Source: Croceibacterium atlanticum
GTDB lineage: Bacteria; Pseudomonadota; Alphaproteobacteria; Sphingomonadales; Sphingomonadaceae
Direction of reading: 5' to 3'
Assembly (NCBI RefSeq): GCF_001008165.2
Contig: NZ_CP011452.2
Coordinates: forward strand, 2,728,001 to 2,792,000
DNA: 64,000 nucleotides
Shown here: in pieces, positions 1 through 18,354 of the stretch
Position numbering within the stretch: position 1 is the first letter of the stretch
Layout: each line of letters begins with the position of its first letter
The notes under the pieces: generated by a model
Seen by the model: only the letters and a program-made list of their open reading frames with translations
The model's database searches: none
What the model was told of the DNA's origin: nothing
Position numbers and translations under genes: made by a program

Positions 1-1972
<1,972 letters not shown>

Positions 1973-2008
1973 ATCTATGACCTCTTCCAAAGTGAGTGGT
2001 TTATCCTG

Positions 2009-2035
2009 TTGGCACTCTCGGGCTGAGAGTGCCAG
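2009..2035 (-). promoter_or_regulatory. CIRCE operator (HrcA binding site)
   Basis: The inverted repeat TTGGCACTC-N9-GAGTGCCAG closely matches the CIRCE consensus TTAGCACTC-N9-GAGTGCTAA. It lies between the groES promoter and the groES start, the standard place for HrcA repression of chaperonins. hrcA itself is not in the window. Confidence 0.92.
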
Positions 2036-2042
2036 CGGGCCG

Positions 2043-2071
2043 CATATGGTTGGGCGCACCATGGGCGTCAA
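2043..2071 (-). promoter_or_regulatory. sigma70-type promoter of groESL
   Basis: On the minus strand, TTGACG is followed by 17 bases and CATATG. The predicted start would fall at or in the CIRCE element, which fits repression by HrcA. The -10 is a weak match, so the call rests mainly on the -35, the spacing and the position. Confidence 0.55.
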
Positions 2072-2105
2072 CTCCCGGCAGGGACAATTTTTTGCCGCGG
2101 GAGAT

Positions 2106-3494
2106 TCAGGTTTTCGCGTATTCCAGCAGGCCCAGCCGCCCGCGCCAGTGCCAGCGTGTCAGCAACAGGGCGGCGGCGCAGGCCAGTCCCGCCGCAAGCC
2201 CGATCCACACGCCGATGCCTTCCAGCGGTGTATATAGGCCGAGTCCGGCGGCAAGGCCGAAGCCGGGGACCCAATAGGCGAAGATGGCGATCCACATCGG
2301 CATGCGCGTGTCCTGCAGCCCGCGCAGTGCACCGGCCGCAACAACCTGGATGCCATCGGTCAGCTGGAAAGCGGCGGCGACCGCGAGATAGCCGATGGCG
2401 AGCTTCACCATGTCGGCATTGGCCGGCTGGGACGGGTCCACATAGACGTAAAGCAGCCATTCCGGCACGGTCAGCATGGCGATGGCTGTCAACACCATGA
2501 AGCCGGTGCCGAGCGCCATCGCGGCCCAGCCAGCGCGCGCGACGCCAATCGCTTCGCGTGCGCCATGGAAATAGCCGACCCGGATAGTGGCCGCCTGGCT
2601 GACACCGGAGGGAATCTGGAAGCACAATGCGGCGATCTGGAGTGCCACTGTGTGGGCGGCGAGCTGCGGCGCGCCGATCAGCCCCATGAGGAAAGCGGCA
2701 GTGGCGAAAATGCCGGCTTCGGCCAGAACGGTCAGCGCAATGGGCGTGCCGATCTTCATCAGCGCGGCGAAGCGCGCCCAGTCCGGACGCCAGAAGAAGC
2801 CGAATATGTGATAGCGGTGGAGCCTCGGATCGAGACGGATTGCCAGCACATAGGCGGCGAAGGTGATTACCGATGTCGCCACCGTGGCCCAGGCTGCACC
2901 TTGCAGGCCCAGGGCAGGGGCGCCGAAATTGCCGAAGATGAAGGCGTAATTGCCCAGCGCGTTCACCCCGATACCGGCGCCGGTGATCATCGTGGCGAGC
3001 ACGGGGCGCCCCAGCGTGGAGACGAAATTGCGCAGCACGCTGGCGGCGATCATTGGAATCGTCGCCCACAGCAGCACTTCCATATATTCGCCCGCCAGCG
3101 CGGCGATGCGCGGCAATTGTCCGGTGGCGAGCATGAAGGGTTCCGACAGGGAGCACAGCACCATCGCCCCGGCGCCGCTCATCACCGATAGCCACAAGGC
3201 CATGCGCACCGATCGCCGCACCGGGCGCAGTGCAGGGGCGCGGGCACCCAGTTCGGCCGCCGCCAGAGGCGCGACGGCGCCGGTCAGGCCGGTCAACGCC
3301 CAGGAAAGCAGGCCGAAGATCGCGATGCCCAGCGCCGAGGCTGCCAGCTCGGCCTCGCCAAGCCGGGCGATGAACATCACGTCGATCGCATAAGTCAGCA
3401 TCTGCAACAGATTGGCCGCCGCCAGCGGCCCCGCGAGGCGCAGGGTCGCCGTGAATTCTCGCTTCCAGGTGGGGGGCGTTGTCGCGGGCTGCAT
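2106..3494 (-). CDS. MATE-family multidrug/toxin efflux transporter
   Basis: Inner-membrane antiporter of the MATE (MatE/NorM/DinF) family, using a cation gradient to export organic compounds. The chosen start ([14 protein letters not shown]) gives 462 residues, the usual length; the open frame extends upstream without a convincing start. About twelve hydrophobic segments are visible. Two internal MatE repeats begin near [19 protein letters not shown] and in the second half near [20 protein letters not shown]. It is a single gene, downstream of and divergent from nothing obvious; the substrate cannot be told from the sequence. Confidence 0.9.
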   Translation of the reverse strand: MQPATTPPTWKREFTATLRLAGPLAAANLLQMLTYAIDVMFIARLGEAELAASALGIAIFGLLSWALTGLTGAVAPLAAAELGARAPALRPVRRSVRMALWLSVMSGAGAMVLCSLSEPFMLATGQLPRIAALAGEYMEVLLWATIPMIAASVLRNFVSTLGRPVLATMITGAGIGVNALGNYAFIFGNFGAPALGLQGAAWATVATSVITFAAYVLAIRLDPRLHRYHIFGFFWRPDWARFAALMKIGTPIALTVLAEAGIFATAAFLMGLIGAPQLAAHTVALQIAALCFQIPSGVSQAATIRVGYFHGAREAIGVARAGWAAMALGTGFMVLTAIAMLTVPEWLLYVYVDPSQPANADMVKLAIGYLAVAAAFQLTDGIQVVAAGALRGLQDTRMPMWIAIFAYWVPGFGLAAGLGLYTPLEGIGVWIGLAAGLACAAALLLTRWHWRGRLGLLEYAKT

Positions 3495-3652
3495 GGCGGC
3501 GGTTGCGTAGGCCGCTCCGGTTGCAGCTAAAAGCCCTGTGTCGTGCGGGCACACCTTCTTTTGGGAAGTGCGGCTCCGTGGACACAAGTGCTTCCCCTCG
3601 TCCCGATCCGGCTATACTAGGCGCGTCGCTCTATTCACCTGGAAAGGCCGAC

Positions 3653-4240
3653 ATGAAGTTCGATCGCACGACTATCGCACCGCTTGCACTGGCATTCGCA
3701 CTCGCCGCTTGCGGTGGCGGCGCAGAGGAAGCGGACGATCCTGCCCTGACCGAGACGCCGGAAGTGACCGAAGCCGAAGCCGCGCCGGAAGACATTGCCG
3801 CTCCGGTCGAGGAAGAAGCCGCTGCGGAAGCCGAAGCGGTTGAGGAAGAGGTCGAAGAGACGACTGCCGCCCCTGAACCCGAGCCCAAGCCGACGGCCAG
3901 CGCCACGCCTGCCGCGAAGCCTTCGCCGGCTGCCGCTGCTGCGGCCCCGTCCGGACCGCCGCAGGCTTTCGTCCAGTGCAGCGTTTGCCACTCGACCGAG
4001 CCGGGCAAGAACGGCATCGGCCCGAGCCTGGCGGGAATTTACGGCACGAAGGCGGGCGAGGTCGCTGGCTTCAAGTTCAGCCCTGCCATGCTCGAATCGG
4101 GCCTGACCTGGGACGAGGCAACACTGGACCGCTATCTGAAGGATCCGCGCAAGGTCGTGCCGGGCACGATCATGGGCTTTGGCGGCGTGAAGGACGATGC
4201 CAAGCGCAAGGCTATCGTCGATTATGTGAAGTCATTGTAA
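3653..4240 (+). CDS. Lipoprotein-anchored class I cytochrome c
   Basis: 195-residue electron carrier, probably anchored in the periplasm. The N-terminus MKFDRTTIAPLALAFALAAC is a signal peptide with a lipobox (LAAC, lipid-modified Cys20). Residues about 25-100 form a long Glu/Ala/Pro/Lys-rich linker. The C-terminal ~95 residues are a cytochrome c domain with haem motif CSVCH and a likely distal methionine in PGTIMGFGG. This resembles membrane-tethered cytochrome c2/c552, which links the bc1 complex to an oxidase. A GGAAAGG ribosome site precedes ATG 3653, and a TATACT -10-like hexamer lies at 3613. Confidence 0.88.
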   Translation: MKFDRTTIAPLALAFALAACGGGAEEADDPALTETPEVTEAEAAPEDIAAPVEEEAAAEAEAVEEEVEETTAAPEPEPKPTASATPAAKPSPAAAAAAPSGPPQAFVQCSVCHSTEPGKNGIGPSLAGIYGTKAGEVAGFKFSPAMLESGLTWDEATLDRYLKDPRKVVPGTIMGFGGVKDDAKRKAIVDYVKSL

Positions 4241-4289
4241 GTTCGGGCACCGGGCCGGCTTGGCGCCGGCCTGCCTTCTGCACACAAGA

Positions 4290-4320
4290 AAAGGGCGGTG
4301 CCGTGATGGCGCCGCCCTTT
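4290..4320. terminator. Bidirectional terminator between cytochrome c and rplL
   Basis: A 13-bp stem AAAGGGCGGTGCC / GGCGCCGCCCTTT (one G-U pair) with a 5-base loop GTGAT is followed by CTTTT on the plus strand. On the minus strand the mirrored U-rich tract follows. It sits between two convergent genes, so it can end both transcripts. Confidence 0.85.
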
Positions 4321-4385
4321 CTTTTGTCGCTGTAATGGCCCGCCGGAGCGGGGAGGTGGCGGGCGCTTGCGCGCCCGCCTGTCCA

Positions 4386-4763
4386 TTACTTCAGCTCGAC
4401 CGTGCCGCCAGCGGCTTCGATCTTGCCCTTGATTTCTTCGGCTTCCGCCTTGTTCACGCCTTCCTTGATCGGCTTCGGCGCGCCTTCGACAAGAGCCTTG
4501 GCTTCGGTCAGGCCCAGGCCGGTGATGGCGCGGACTTCCTTGATGACCTGGATCTTCTTGCCACCGTCGCCGGTCAGGACGACGTCGAATTCGTCCTTTT
4601 CTTCGGCAGCGGCTTCACCGGCGCCACCGGCAGCCGGGCCGGCAACCGCAACTGCGGCAGCGGCGGAAACGCCCCACTCTTCTTCAAGAGCCTTGGCGAG
4701 TTCGGCAGCTTCCATGACGGTCAGCTGCGACAGTTCTTCAACAAGCTTGGCGATATCGGCCAT
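4386..4763 (-). CDS. rplL: 50S ribosomal protein L7/L12
   Basis: 125-residue stalk protein that recruits translation GTPases to the ribosome. It starts [20 protein letters not shown] (dimerisation domain). A flexible Ala/Gly-rich hinge follows near residues 35-55, then the conserved C-terminal domain with [20 protein letters not shown] and [14 protein letters not shown]. It is 71 bases downstream of rplJ and co-transcribed with it. In contrast to the usual gene order, rpoB is not downstream but lies on the opposite strand. Confidence 0.98.
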   Translation of the reverse strand: MADIAKLVEELSQLTVMEAAELAKALEEEWGVSAAAAVAVAGPAAGGAGEAAAEEKDEFDVVLTGDGGKKIQVIKEVRAITGLGLTEAKALVEGAPKPIKEGVNKAEAEEIKGKIEAAGGTVELK

Positions 4764-4834
4764 GATGCTTAACTCCGTTCAAATGATGGACCCGGGCAAT
4801 ACGCACCGGGGAATTCGAGAATTGGAAAAACCGC

Positions 4835-5350
4835 TTACGCCGCTTCTTTGGCGCCATAGGCACCGAAGACGCGGGCGAGCTTGGACGCGGGTTCGTTGAC
4901 GACCCGGGCGATCTTCGTCGCCGGGGCGTTGATGAGACCCACGATCGTGCCACGCAGCTCGTCGAGGCTCGGCATCGAGGCAAGCGCCCTGACCCCTGCT
5001 TCGTCGAGTACCGTGCTGCCCATCGAACCGCCGACGATCTCGAGCTTGTCGGTCGTCTTCGCGAAGTCCACCGCAGCCTTGGCAGCTGCAACCGGATCGG
5101 CCGAATAGGCCAGAGCGGTCGGGCCGACGAGGAAATCCTCGAGGCCGGTGTAGTCCGTGTCCTTCAGGGCGAGCTTGGCGAGGCGGTTCTTCGCAACCTT
5201 GTAAGTCGCGCCGGCTTCCCGCATCTTCGTGCGCAATTCGGTGGACTGAGCCACCGACAGGCCGAGATTGCGGGTGACAACCACCACGCTGCTCTCGTTG
5301 AAGACCGCGTTGAGCTGGGCGACCGAATCGGCTTTCTGCGAACGATCCAT
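4835..5350 (-). CDS. rplJ: 50S ribosomal protein L10
   Basis: 171-residue base of the L7/L12 stalk, which also commonly autoregulates its own operon by binding the leader mRNA. It reads MDRSQKADSVAQLNAVFNES and carries the typical RNA-binding stretch TELRTKMREAGATYKVAKNR. The C-terminal helix that holds L7/L12 dimers follows PASKLARVFGAY. An AAGGAG site lies 6 bases before ATG 5350. It is the first gene of a two-gene operon with rplL. Confidence 0.97.
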   Translation of the reverse strand: MDRSQKADSVAQLNAVFNESSVVVVTRNLGLSVAQSTELRTKMREAGATYKVAKNRLAKLALKDTDYTGLEDFLVGPTALAYSADPVAAAKAAVDFAKTTDKLEIVGGSMGSTVLDEAGVRALASMPSLDELRGTIVGLINAPATKIARVVNEPASKLARVFGAYGAKEAA

Positions 5351-5641
5351 GCCTTACTCCTTCTCTGTCCGCCGCACGGAGGAACCATGCGGAGGCACTA
5401 TGGCCGCGAACCCCGAAGGGCGCCGCGACCGGCTCACATTCACCCATGCCGATCATCGACACGGGCAAGGTCCGTTGATGGGGAAGGAGATGCACGCCAA
5501 ACGTGCGAAAGCGGCGCAATGCGCACCGCCGGAAAACTCTTTTCCCCGTCTAGGCTGGAAATTAAGAAGACCCGATTGCCTTCACCAACTGTCTCGGACG
5601 GATGACCGCCCCCGGGAATACCGGTATGCGATCGGAGCGGG
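5351..5641 (-). promoter_or_regulatory. Long rplJ leader with UUCG-capped hairpin (candidate L10-binding RNA)
   Basis: About 290 bases separate the likely promoter from rplJ and contain no gene. On the minus strand a hairpin at 5430-5402 pairs GGUCGCG with CGCGGCC (one G-U) and has an inner CCC-UUCG-GGG tetraloop stem, about 50 bases before the start codon. rplJ leaders of many bacteria bind L10 for feedback control, and a leader of this length fits that. The L10 binding itself is inference. Confidence 0.45.
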
Positions 5642-5669
5642 TAAATAGCTGTGCAGGCGCAAAAGTCAA
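5642..5669 (-). promoter_or_regulatory. sigma70-type promoter of rplJL
   Basis: On the minus strand, TTGACT is followed by 16 bases and TATTTA. It lies just after the terminator of the upstream XRE/DUF2975 operon and before the long rplJ leader, exactly where an independent rplJL promoter is needed. Confidence 0.65.
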
Positions 5670-5701
5670 GCGACCGGCTTGTTGAATGGCAGGTAGAACA
5701 A

Positions 5702-5725
5702 GGGGCCGGGAATTACCCCGGCCCC
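5702..5725 (-). terminator. Terminator of the DUF2975/XRE operon
   Basis: A perfect 9-bp GC stem GGGGCCGGG / CCCGGCCCC with a 6-base loop is followed on the minus strand by TTGTTCT. It lies 30 bases after the XRE stop codon and separates that operon from rplJL. Confidence 0.75.
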
Positions 5726-5756
5726 ATCGTATGCTCTATTGTATGCTTTGCTGCCC

Positions 5757-5963
5757 TCACTCTCCGTCATAGCCGAGTATGTCGCCCGGCTGGCAGTCCA
5801 GTTCGCGGCAGATCGCCTCCAGTGTGGAGAAGCGGATTGCCTTGGCCTTGCCGGTCTTGAGGATCGACAGATTGGCGAGGGTGAGGCCCACGCGGTCGGC
5901 CAGTTCGGTCAGTGTCATGCGCCGTTCGTGGAGCAGGTCGTCGAGTTTCACATTGATCGGCAT
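5757..5963 (-). CDS. Small XRE/Cro-type transcriptional regulator (YozG-like)
   Basis: 68-residue protein made almost entirely of one helix-turn-helix domain: LTELADRVGLTLANLSILK, then KAIRFSTLEAICRELDCQPG. This compact form is usually the partner of a DUF2975 membrane protein, as here. Its ATG overlaps the DUF2975 stop by one base (TGATG), so the two are translationally coupled. Palindromes upstream of the operon (6670-6730) are candidate sites for it. The signal sensed is unknown. Confidence 0.88.
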   Translation of the reverse strand: MPINVKLDDLLHERRMTLTELADRVGLTLANLSILKTGKAKAIRFSTLEAICRELDCQPGDILGYDGE

Positions 5964-6490
5964 CAGACGGTCCCTTCCAGGTCTTCGCGCATGGCCGTTC
6001 CTTCACGGAACACGCGGGCGAGGATGAACAGCACGATGGCCAGGGCGATACCCGTCAGCGAAATGCCCGAGTCGATATTGACATTGGCTTCCGGGAAATA
6101 CTGGTCGACCATCGAAGCGCAGACAGTCAGCGGGATCTGCGCCACTTGCAGGGCCACGGCGATCCAGCCCATGCGGGACAGGCGATCCGCATTGTCCGGC
6201 ACGAAGGGGTTTCCTTCCCCGACCGTGTCGATCATCCGCCCAAGCAGGTGAACGAACCAGAAGGCGCCCCCAAGCAGGACCATGCCGAGCAGCAGGGTCG
6301 CCACGATGGCGCTCAGTCCGGAGGCAAGGCTGACGCCCGACACCAGCGCATCGGCGACATGGCTCTGGCTGAACAGGACGACCGGGATCGCGACCACCAC
6401 GCCGAGGGCGGCGATGCCCAGCACTGCCTTGAGGAAGATGACGAGTATCCTTGCTGCGATAAGCAGCTTGTCTCTTTTAATTTGGGTCAT
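5963..6490 (-). CDS. DUF2975-family membrane protein
   Basis: 175-residue integral membrane protein with about four hydrophobic segments, near residues 10-40, 55-90, 110-130 and 143-163. It has the conserved pre-helix region GNPFVPDNADRLSRMGW typical of DUF2975. The function is unknown; members are usually paired with a YozG-like XRE regulator, and that pairing is kept here by stop/start overlap. A good AAGGAG site precedes ATG 6490. Whether it senses a signal for the regulator is inference. Confidence 0.85.
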   Translation of the reverse strand: MTQIKRDKLLIAARILVIFLKAVLGIAALGVVVAIPVVLFSQSHVADALVSGVSLASGLSAIVATLLLGMVLLGGAFWFVHLLGRMIDTVGEGNPFVPDNADRLSRMGWIAVALQVAQIPLTVCASMVDQYFPEANVNIDSGISLTGIALAIVLFILARVFREGTAMREDLEGTV

Positions 6491-6517
6491 TTCATTTCTC
6501 CTTCCCGGAGTGGCGGA

Positions 6518-6646
6518 TCAGGCGAGTGCCGGTGCGGCGACCATGGCGGCTTCGGCCGCGGGGGTGCTGACCAGTGGCAGCAGCGTGGCGGTGACGATGA
6601 GGGCCGCGGCAATCGCAGCGGCCGTGTTTTGCAGGAAGTGGCTCAT
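6518..6646 (-). CDS. 42-residue hydrophobic peptide upstream of DUF2975
   Basis: A short frame starts MSHFLQNTAAAIAAALIVTA and ends in an Ala-rich tail. It has one hydrophobic stretch (residues 8-24) that could be a transmembrane helix or signal peptide. A GGAG site lies 8 bases before ATG 6646, and the stop is 27 bases before the DUF2975 start, so it would be the first gene of that operon. No family name is recognised. The ribosome site, position and hydrophobic pattern support it being real. Confidence 0.6.
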   Translation of the reverse strand: MSHFLQNTAAAIAAALIVTATLLPLVSTPAAEAAMVAAPALA

Positions 6647-6669
6647 TTCTCGTTCTCCGATATGCTCAA

Positions 6670-6730
6670 TATTGATATCCAATAAGGCGAGTCGGGTTTA
6701 TTGTCAATCGATAATATCGAAAAACGATAT
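6670..6730 (-). promoter_or_regulatory. Promoter with clustered palindromes for the XRE/DUF2975 operon
   Basis: On the minus strand a consensus -35 TTGACA (6707-6702) is followed by 17 bases and TATTGG (6684-6679). Three perfect inverted repeats surround it: ATATCG-N5-CGATAT (6714-6730), TCGAT-N3-ATCGA (6708-6720) and TATTG-N5-CAATA (6670-6684, over the -10). This looks like an autoregulated promoter, with the small XRE protein as the natural candidate repressor. Confidence 0.6.
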
Positions 6731-6777
6731 GTCGCTCCGGATGGCGATCGCGCGGATGGCTGCTCGCAAAACAGAAA

Positions 6778-6806
6778 TTGACCCCGCGGCCCTCGCTCTC
6801 TATATC
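6778..6806 (+). promoter_or_regulatory. sigma70-type promoter of rpoBC
   Basis: TTGACC, 17 bases, TATATC on the plus strand, about 220 bases before rpoB. It gives rpoBC its own promoter, which is needed because rplJL runs the other way. The leader from 6807 to 7029 holds no other gene. Confidence 0.65.
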
Positions 6807-7012
6807 CGCCCCAGCCGGAGAGCTTCGAGCAAGGCGTGCCTGACGCGGGGGCGCGCCAAGGGATGGAAGCCCGGTAATCCGTGAGACGTGTTTCAAGCTG
6901 CAGTCGGGCGGCCCCCGTGGGGTGCGCTTCGTCATGCGGCTTTCGCGCGTTTCATGCTCCCTCGCGCCCGAGATTTTTCCGCCGGCCGCGTTTCGTGGCT
7001 GGCCCAATGTAA

Positions 7013-7026
7013 AGAGGCACACCTCT
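7013..7026 (+). promoter_or_regulatory. Small hairpin holding the rpoB Shine-Dalgarno-like AGAGG
   Basis: AGAGG (7013-7017), loop CACA, CCTCT (7022-7026) form a perfect 5-bp stem ending 3 bases before ATG 7030. AGAGG is the only ribosome-site-like sequence here, so folding would mask it. The stem is short, and an effect on translation is inference. Confidence 0.35.
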
Positions 7027-7029
7027 CTT

Positions 7030-11196
<4,167 letters not shown>

Positions 11197-11197
11197 C

Positions 11198-11233
11198 GGG
11201 TGGCGCGGCGGTGCCGGAAGGCGCCGCCCACCC
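11198..11233 (+). other. Intercistronic hairpin between rpoB and rpoC
   Basis: The inner stem GGCGGTGCC / GGCGCCGCC (one G-U, loop GGAA) sits within an outer GGGTG / CACCC stem with a 4-base bulge. No U-tract follows, so it is not a terminator. It could stabilise or process the rpoBC message. Confidence 0.45.
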
Positions 11234-11270
11234 CCTCCACCTGTGACTTTCCCCTCAAGGGATTTGAGAC

Positions 11271-15593
<4,323 letters not shown>

Positions 15594-15624
15594 TCCCGCG
15601 GGACAGCTTCAGCTGACCAGACAG

Positions 15625-15660
15625 AAAACCCCGCCGGAGCGATCCGGCGGGGTTTTTCTT
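15625..15660 (+). terminator. Intrinsic terminator of rpoBC
   Basis: A 13-bp stem AAAACCCCGCCGG / CCGGCGGGGTTTT with a 6-base loop AGCGAT is followed by TTCTTT. This is a textbook Rho-independent terminator, 31 bases after the rpoC stop. Confidence 0.93.
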
Positions 15661-15733
15661 TATCCAGCACAAGCTGGCTTGATCCTGCGGCGCATGCACC
15701 CAATTCACGTGGCGAATTGCAACGGAGATTCCC

Positions 15734-16843
15734 ATGGTATCGACCGACATCCTGTTTCAGCCGTTTTCGTCCGCCAAGCTGAGCCTGCCCAACCGCATCG
15801 TGATGGCGCCAATGACGCGAAACATGTCGCCTGATGGCGTTCCGGGTGAAGCGAATGCCGCCTATTACCGCCGGCGGGCCGAACATGCGGTTGGCCTGAT
15901 CCTCTCCGAAGGGACGGTGGTGGACCGCCCGGCATCGCGCAACCAGCCCGGCATCCCCTTCTTCCACGGCGATGCGGCGCTGGCCGGTTGGCAGGGCGTG
16001 ATCGACGCGGTCCATGCCGCCGGCGGCAAGATGGGGCCGCAAATCTGGCACACGGGCGGCGCGCGCTCCCCCGACGGGTTTGAGCCGGGAAAGGTGGATA
16101 CGCCTTCCGGCCTGAACGGCCCCGACGATCCACGCGGCGAACCCATGAGCGAGGAAGACATCGCCGACACGATTGCCGCCTTCGCCCGCGCGGCAGGCGA
16201 TGCGAAACGGCTCGGCTTCGACACGTTGGAAATCCACGGTGCCCATGGCTATCTGATCGACCAGTTTTTCTGGAGCGGCACCAATCGCCGCACGGATCGT
16301 TATGGCGGCCCGACCATTGCCGAACGCGCCCGTTTCGGCGCGGAGATCGTTTCTGCCATGCGCGAAGCCGTGGGACCGGATTTCCCGATCCTGATGCGGC
16401 TCAGCCAATGGAAGCAGCAGGATTATTCGGCGCGGCTGGCCAATACGCCTGATGAGATGGAGCAGTGGCTGACGCCGCTTGTCGATGCCGGGGTGGACAT
16501 TCTGCATTGTTCCCAACGGCGTTTCTGGGAGCCGGAGTTCCCGGAAATCGATGGCGAGGACGGGCTGAACTTCGCCGGCTGGGCCAGGAAGATCACCAGC
16601 CTGCCGACAATCAGCGTCGGCTCGGTCGGCCTTTCATCGGATTTCTTCACGGCCTTCGCGGGTGAAGCCTCCCAGGCGGCGGGGATCGATCGTCTGGTTG
16701 CGCGGATGGAACGCGGCGAATTCGATCTGATCGCGGTGGGCCGGGCCTTGTTGGCCGATGCCCGATGGGCGGAGAAAATTCGCGACGGGCAAGACGATGA
16801 ATTGCGGGATTTCGATGCGGCGGCACTTGCCACGCTGGATTAA
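15734..16843 (+). CDS. Old Yellow Enzyme-family NADH:flavin oxidoreductase
   Basis: 369-residue FMN-dependent ene-reductase-type TIM barrel, probably cytoplasmic. Family marks are PNRIVMAPMTRN at the start, the active-site region EIHGAHGYLIDQFFWSGTNR and RLSQWKQQDYSARL. Near the end is IAVGRALLADARWAEKI (phosphate-binding helix). The substrate cannot be told; such enzymes reduce alpha,beta-unsaturated carbonyls or nitroesters. A CGGAG site lies 6 bases before ATG 15734. It appears to be a single gene between the rpoBC terminator and gltX. Confidence 0.9.
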   Translation: MVSTDILFQPFSSAKLSLPNRIVMAPMTRNMSPDGVPGEANAAYYRRRAEHAVGLILSEGTVVDRPASRNQPGIPFFHGDAALAGWQGVIDAVHAAGGKMGPQIWHTGGARSPDGFEPGKVDTPSGLNGPDDPRGEPMSEEDIADTIAAFARAAGDAKRLGFDTLEIHGAHGYLIDQFFWSGTNRRTDRYGGPTIAERARFGAEIVSAMREAVGPDFPILMRLSQWKQQDYSARLANTPDEMEQWLTPLVDAGVDILHCSQRRFWEPEFPEIDGEDGLNFAGWARKITSLPTISVGSVGLSSDFFTAFAGEASQAAGIDRLVARMERGEFDLIAVGRALLADARWAEKIRDGQDDELRDFDAAALATLD

Positions 16844-16912
16844 CCGGCTGGAAGGCGGGGCAACATTGCGATGGTGCTTCACGCTTGCGCTCCTTCGCCT
16901 ATAGGGGCGGGT

Positions 16913-18238
16913 ATGGTCACCACACGTTTCGCACCGTCGCCCACGGGCCGGCTTCACGTCGGCAATATTCGCACTGCGCTGCATAATTGGCTGCTGGCAA
17001 AGCAGGCGGGCGGGCGTTTCCTGTTGCGGATTGACGATACCGATGCCGCGCGTAGCGAAGAACGCTTCGTGGATGCGATCCGCGAAGACCTCGCCTGGCT
17101 CGGCCTCGATCATGACGGGGAAGAGCGGCAATCGGCACGCCTTGCGGAATATGAGGCGGCATTCGAGGCATTGCGAGCGGCCGGGCGGGTCTATCCTGCT
17201 TATGAAACTGCGCAGGAACTGGAACTGAAGCGCAAGATCCTGCTGGGGCGGGGGCTGCCGCCAATCTATGACCGTGCCGCTCTCTCGCTAAGTGACGAGG
17301 ATCGTGCCGCGAAGGAAGCGGAAGGCGTGGCTCCGCATTGGCGCTTCAAGCTCGACCATGACAGCATGATCGAGTGGGACGATGGTATTCGAGGTCCCCA
17401 GCATTTCGATCCGGCGCAATTGTCCGATCCGGTGGTGCGGCGCGCGGATGGGTCCTGGCTCTATATGCTTCCCAGCGCGGTGGACGACATTGCGATGGGC
17501 GTGACGGACGTACTCCGCGGTGAGGACCATGTTTCCAACACAGCAGTGCAAATTCAGATGTTTACCGCACTTGATGCTGCACCCCCGCGCTTTGCGCATG
17601 AGGCATTGCTGGTCGGGCGCGAAGGCAAATTGTCCAAGCGGCTCGGCGCGCTCGGCTGCGATGCATTGCGCGAATCCGGGATAGAGCCGGAGGCGCTGCT
17701 GTCACTTCTTGCCCGGCTCGGCACGTCACAGCCTGTCGAACCGATTATCGACCGCAGCAAGCTGATCGAAACCTTCGATCTCGGCACATTCGGCCGCGCT
17801 CCTGCGAAGTTTGACGATGCGGAGCTGGGCCGCATCAATACCGCCATCCTCCACCAGCTGCCCTATGACGATGTGGCGGCCCGCCTGCCCGAAGGCATGG
17901 GGCCGCAAGCCTGGGAGGCGATCCGCCCCAACCTGGAAAAGCTCGCGGACGCGCAGGATTGGTGGTCGGTGGTCACCGGCCCGGTTTCGCCCCCTGACTT
18001 CGATGATGAGACGAAGGCCTTTCTCGCTCGTGCTGCGGAATTGCTGACATGGGGGGATGAACCCTGGCGCGGCCTGACGGCGGCACTGAAGGAAGAAACG
18101 GGCCGCAAGGGCAAGGCCCTGTTCCTGCCCTTGCGTCAGGCGCTGACCGGGCGCGACCACGGGCCGGACATGAATGCGCTGCTGCCGCTGATAGGCGAGG
18201 AAGCCGCCCGTTCGCGCCTGGCCGCAGCGGCCCGTTAG
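16913..18238 (+). CDS. gltX: Glutamate-tRNA ligase
   Basis: Class I aminoacyl-tRNA synthetase that charges tRNA-Glu (and possibly tRNA-Gln, as many alphaproteobacteria lack GlnRS). The HIGH region is FAPSPTGRLHVGNIRTALHN and the KMSKS loop is REGKLSKRLG near residue 238. At 441 residues it is slightly shorter than the usual ~470. ATG 16913 starts directly at the catalytic domain (MVTTRFAPSPTG). Alphaproteobacteria often carry two gltX paralogues, and I cannot tell which this is. Confidence 0.93.
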   Translation: MVTTRFAPSPTGRLHVGNIRTALHNWLLAKQAGGRFLLRIDDTDAARSEERFVDAIREDLAWLGLDHDGEERQSARLAEYEAAFEALRAAGRVYPAYETAQELELKRKILLGRGLPPIYDRAALSLSDEDRAAKEAEGVAPHWRFKLDHDSMIEWDDGIRGPQHFDPAQLSDPVVRRADGSWLYMLPSAVDDIAMGVTDVLRGEDHVSNTAVQIQMFTALDAAPPRFAHEALLVGREGKLSKRLGALGCDALRESGIEPEALLSLLARLGTSQPVEPIIDRSKLIETFDLGTFGRAPAKFDDAELGRINTAILHQLPYDDVAARLPEGMGPQAWEAIRPNLEKLADAQDWWSVVTGPVSPPDFDDETKAFLARAAELLTWGDEPWRGLTAALKEETGRKGKALFLPLRQALTGRDHGPDMNALLPLIGEEAARSRLAAAAR

Positions 18239-18302
18239 ACAGCCACGGACAAATTCATTTTTCGGGAGAAAACTGAAACAGCCCGCTTGTGCGCTGCAGC
18301 AC

Positions 18303-18321
18303 GATGATATACCATTACATC
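18303..18321 (+). promoter_or_regulatory. Imperfect palindrome upstream of the TonB receptor (possible Zur-type site)
   Basis: The AT-rich imperfect dyad GATG-N11-CATC, with further partial symmetry, lies 34 bases before the receptor start. Zur and Fur sites are AT-rich dyads in this position, and the receptor looks zinc-related. The match to a known Zur box is weak, so this is only a candidate. Confidence 0.25.
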
Positions 18322-18354
18322 TAATCGCAACAACAACAGGCGGATCGCATCTTC

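Noticed and set aside
2068..3585. 505-codon minus-strand frame in the MATE gene region
   Set aside because: Same strand but another frame; Arg-rich and without hydrophobic segments, while the 2106-3494 frame has the full MATE pattern.
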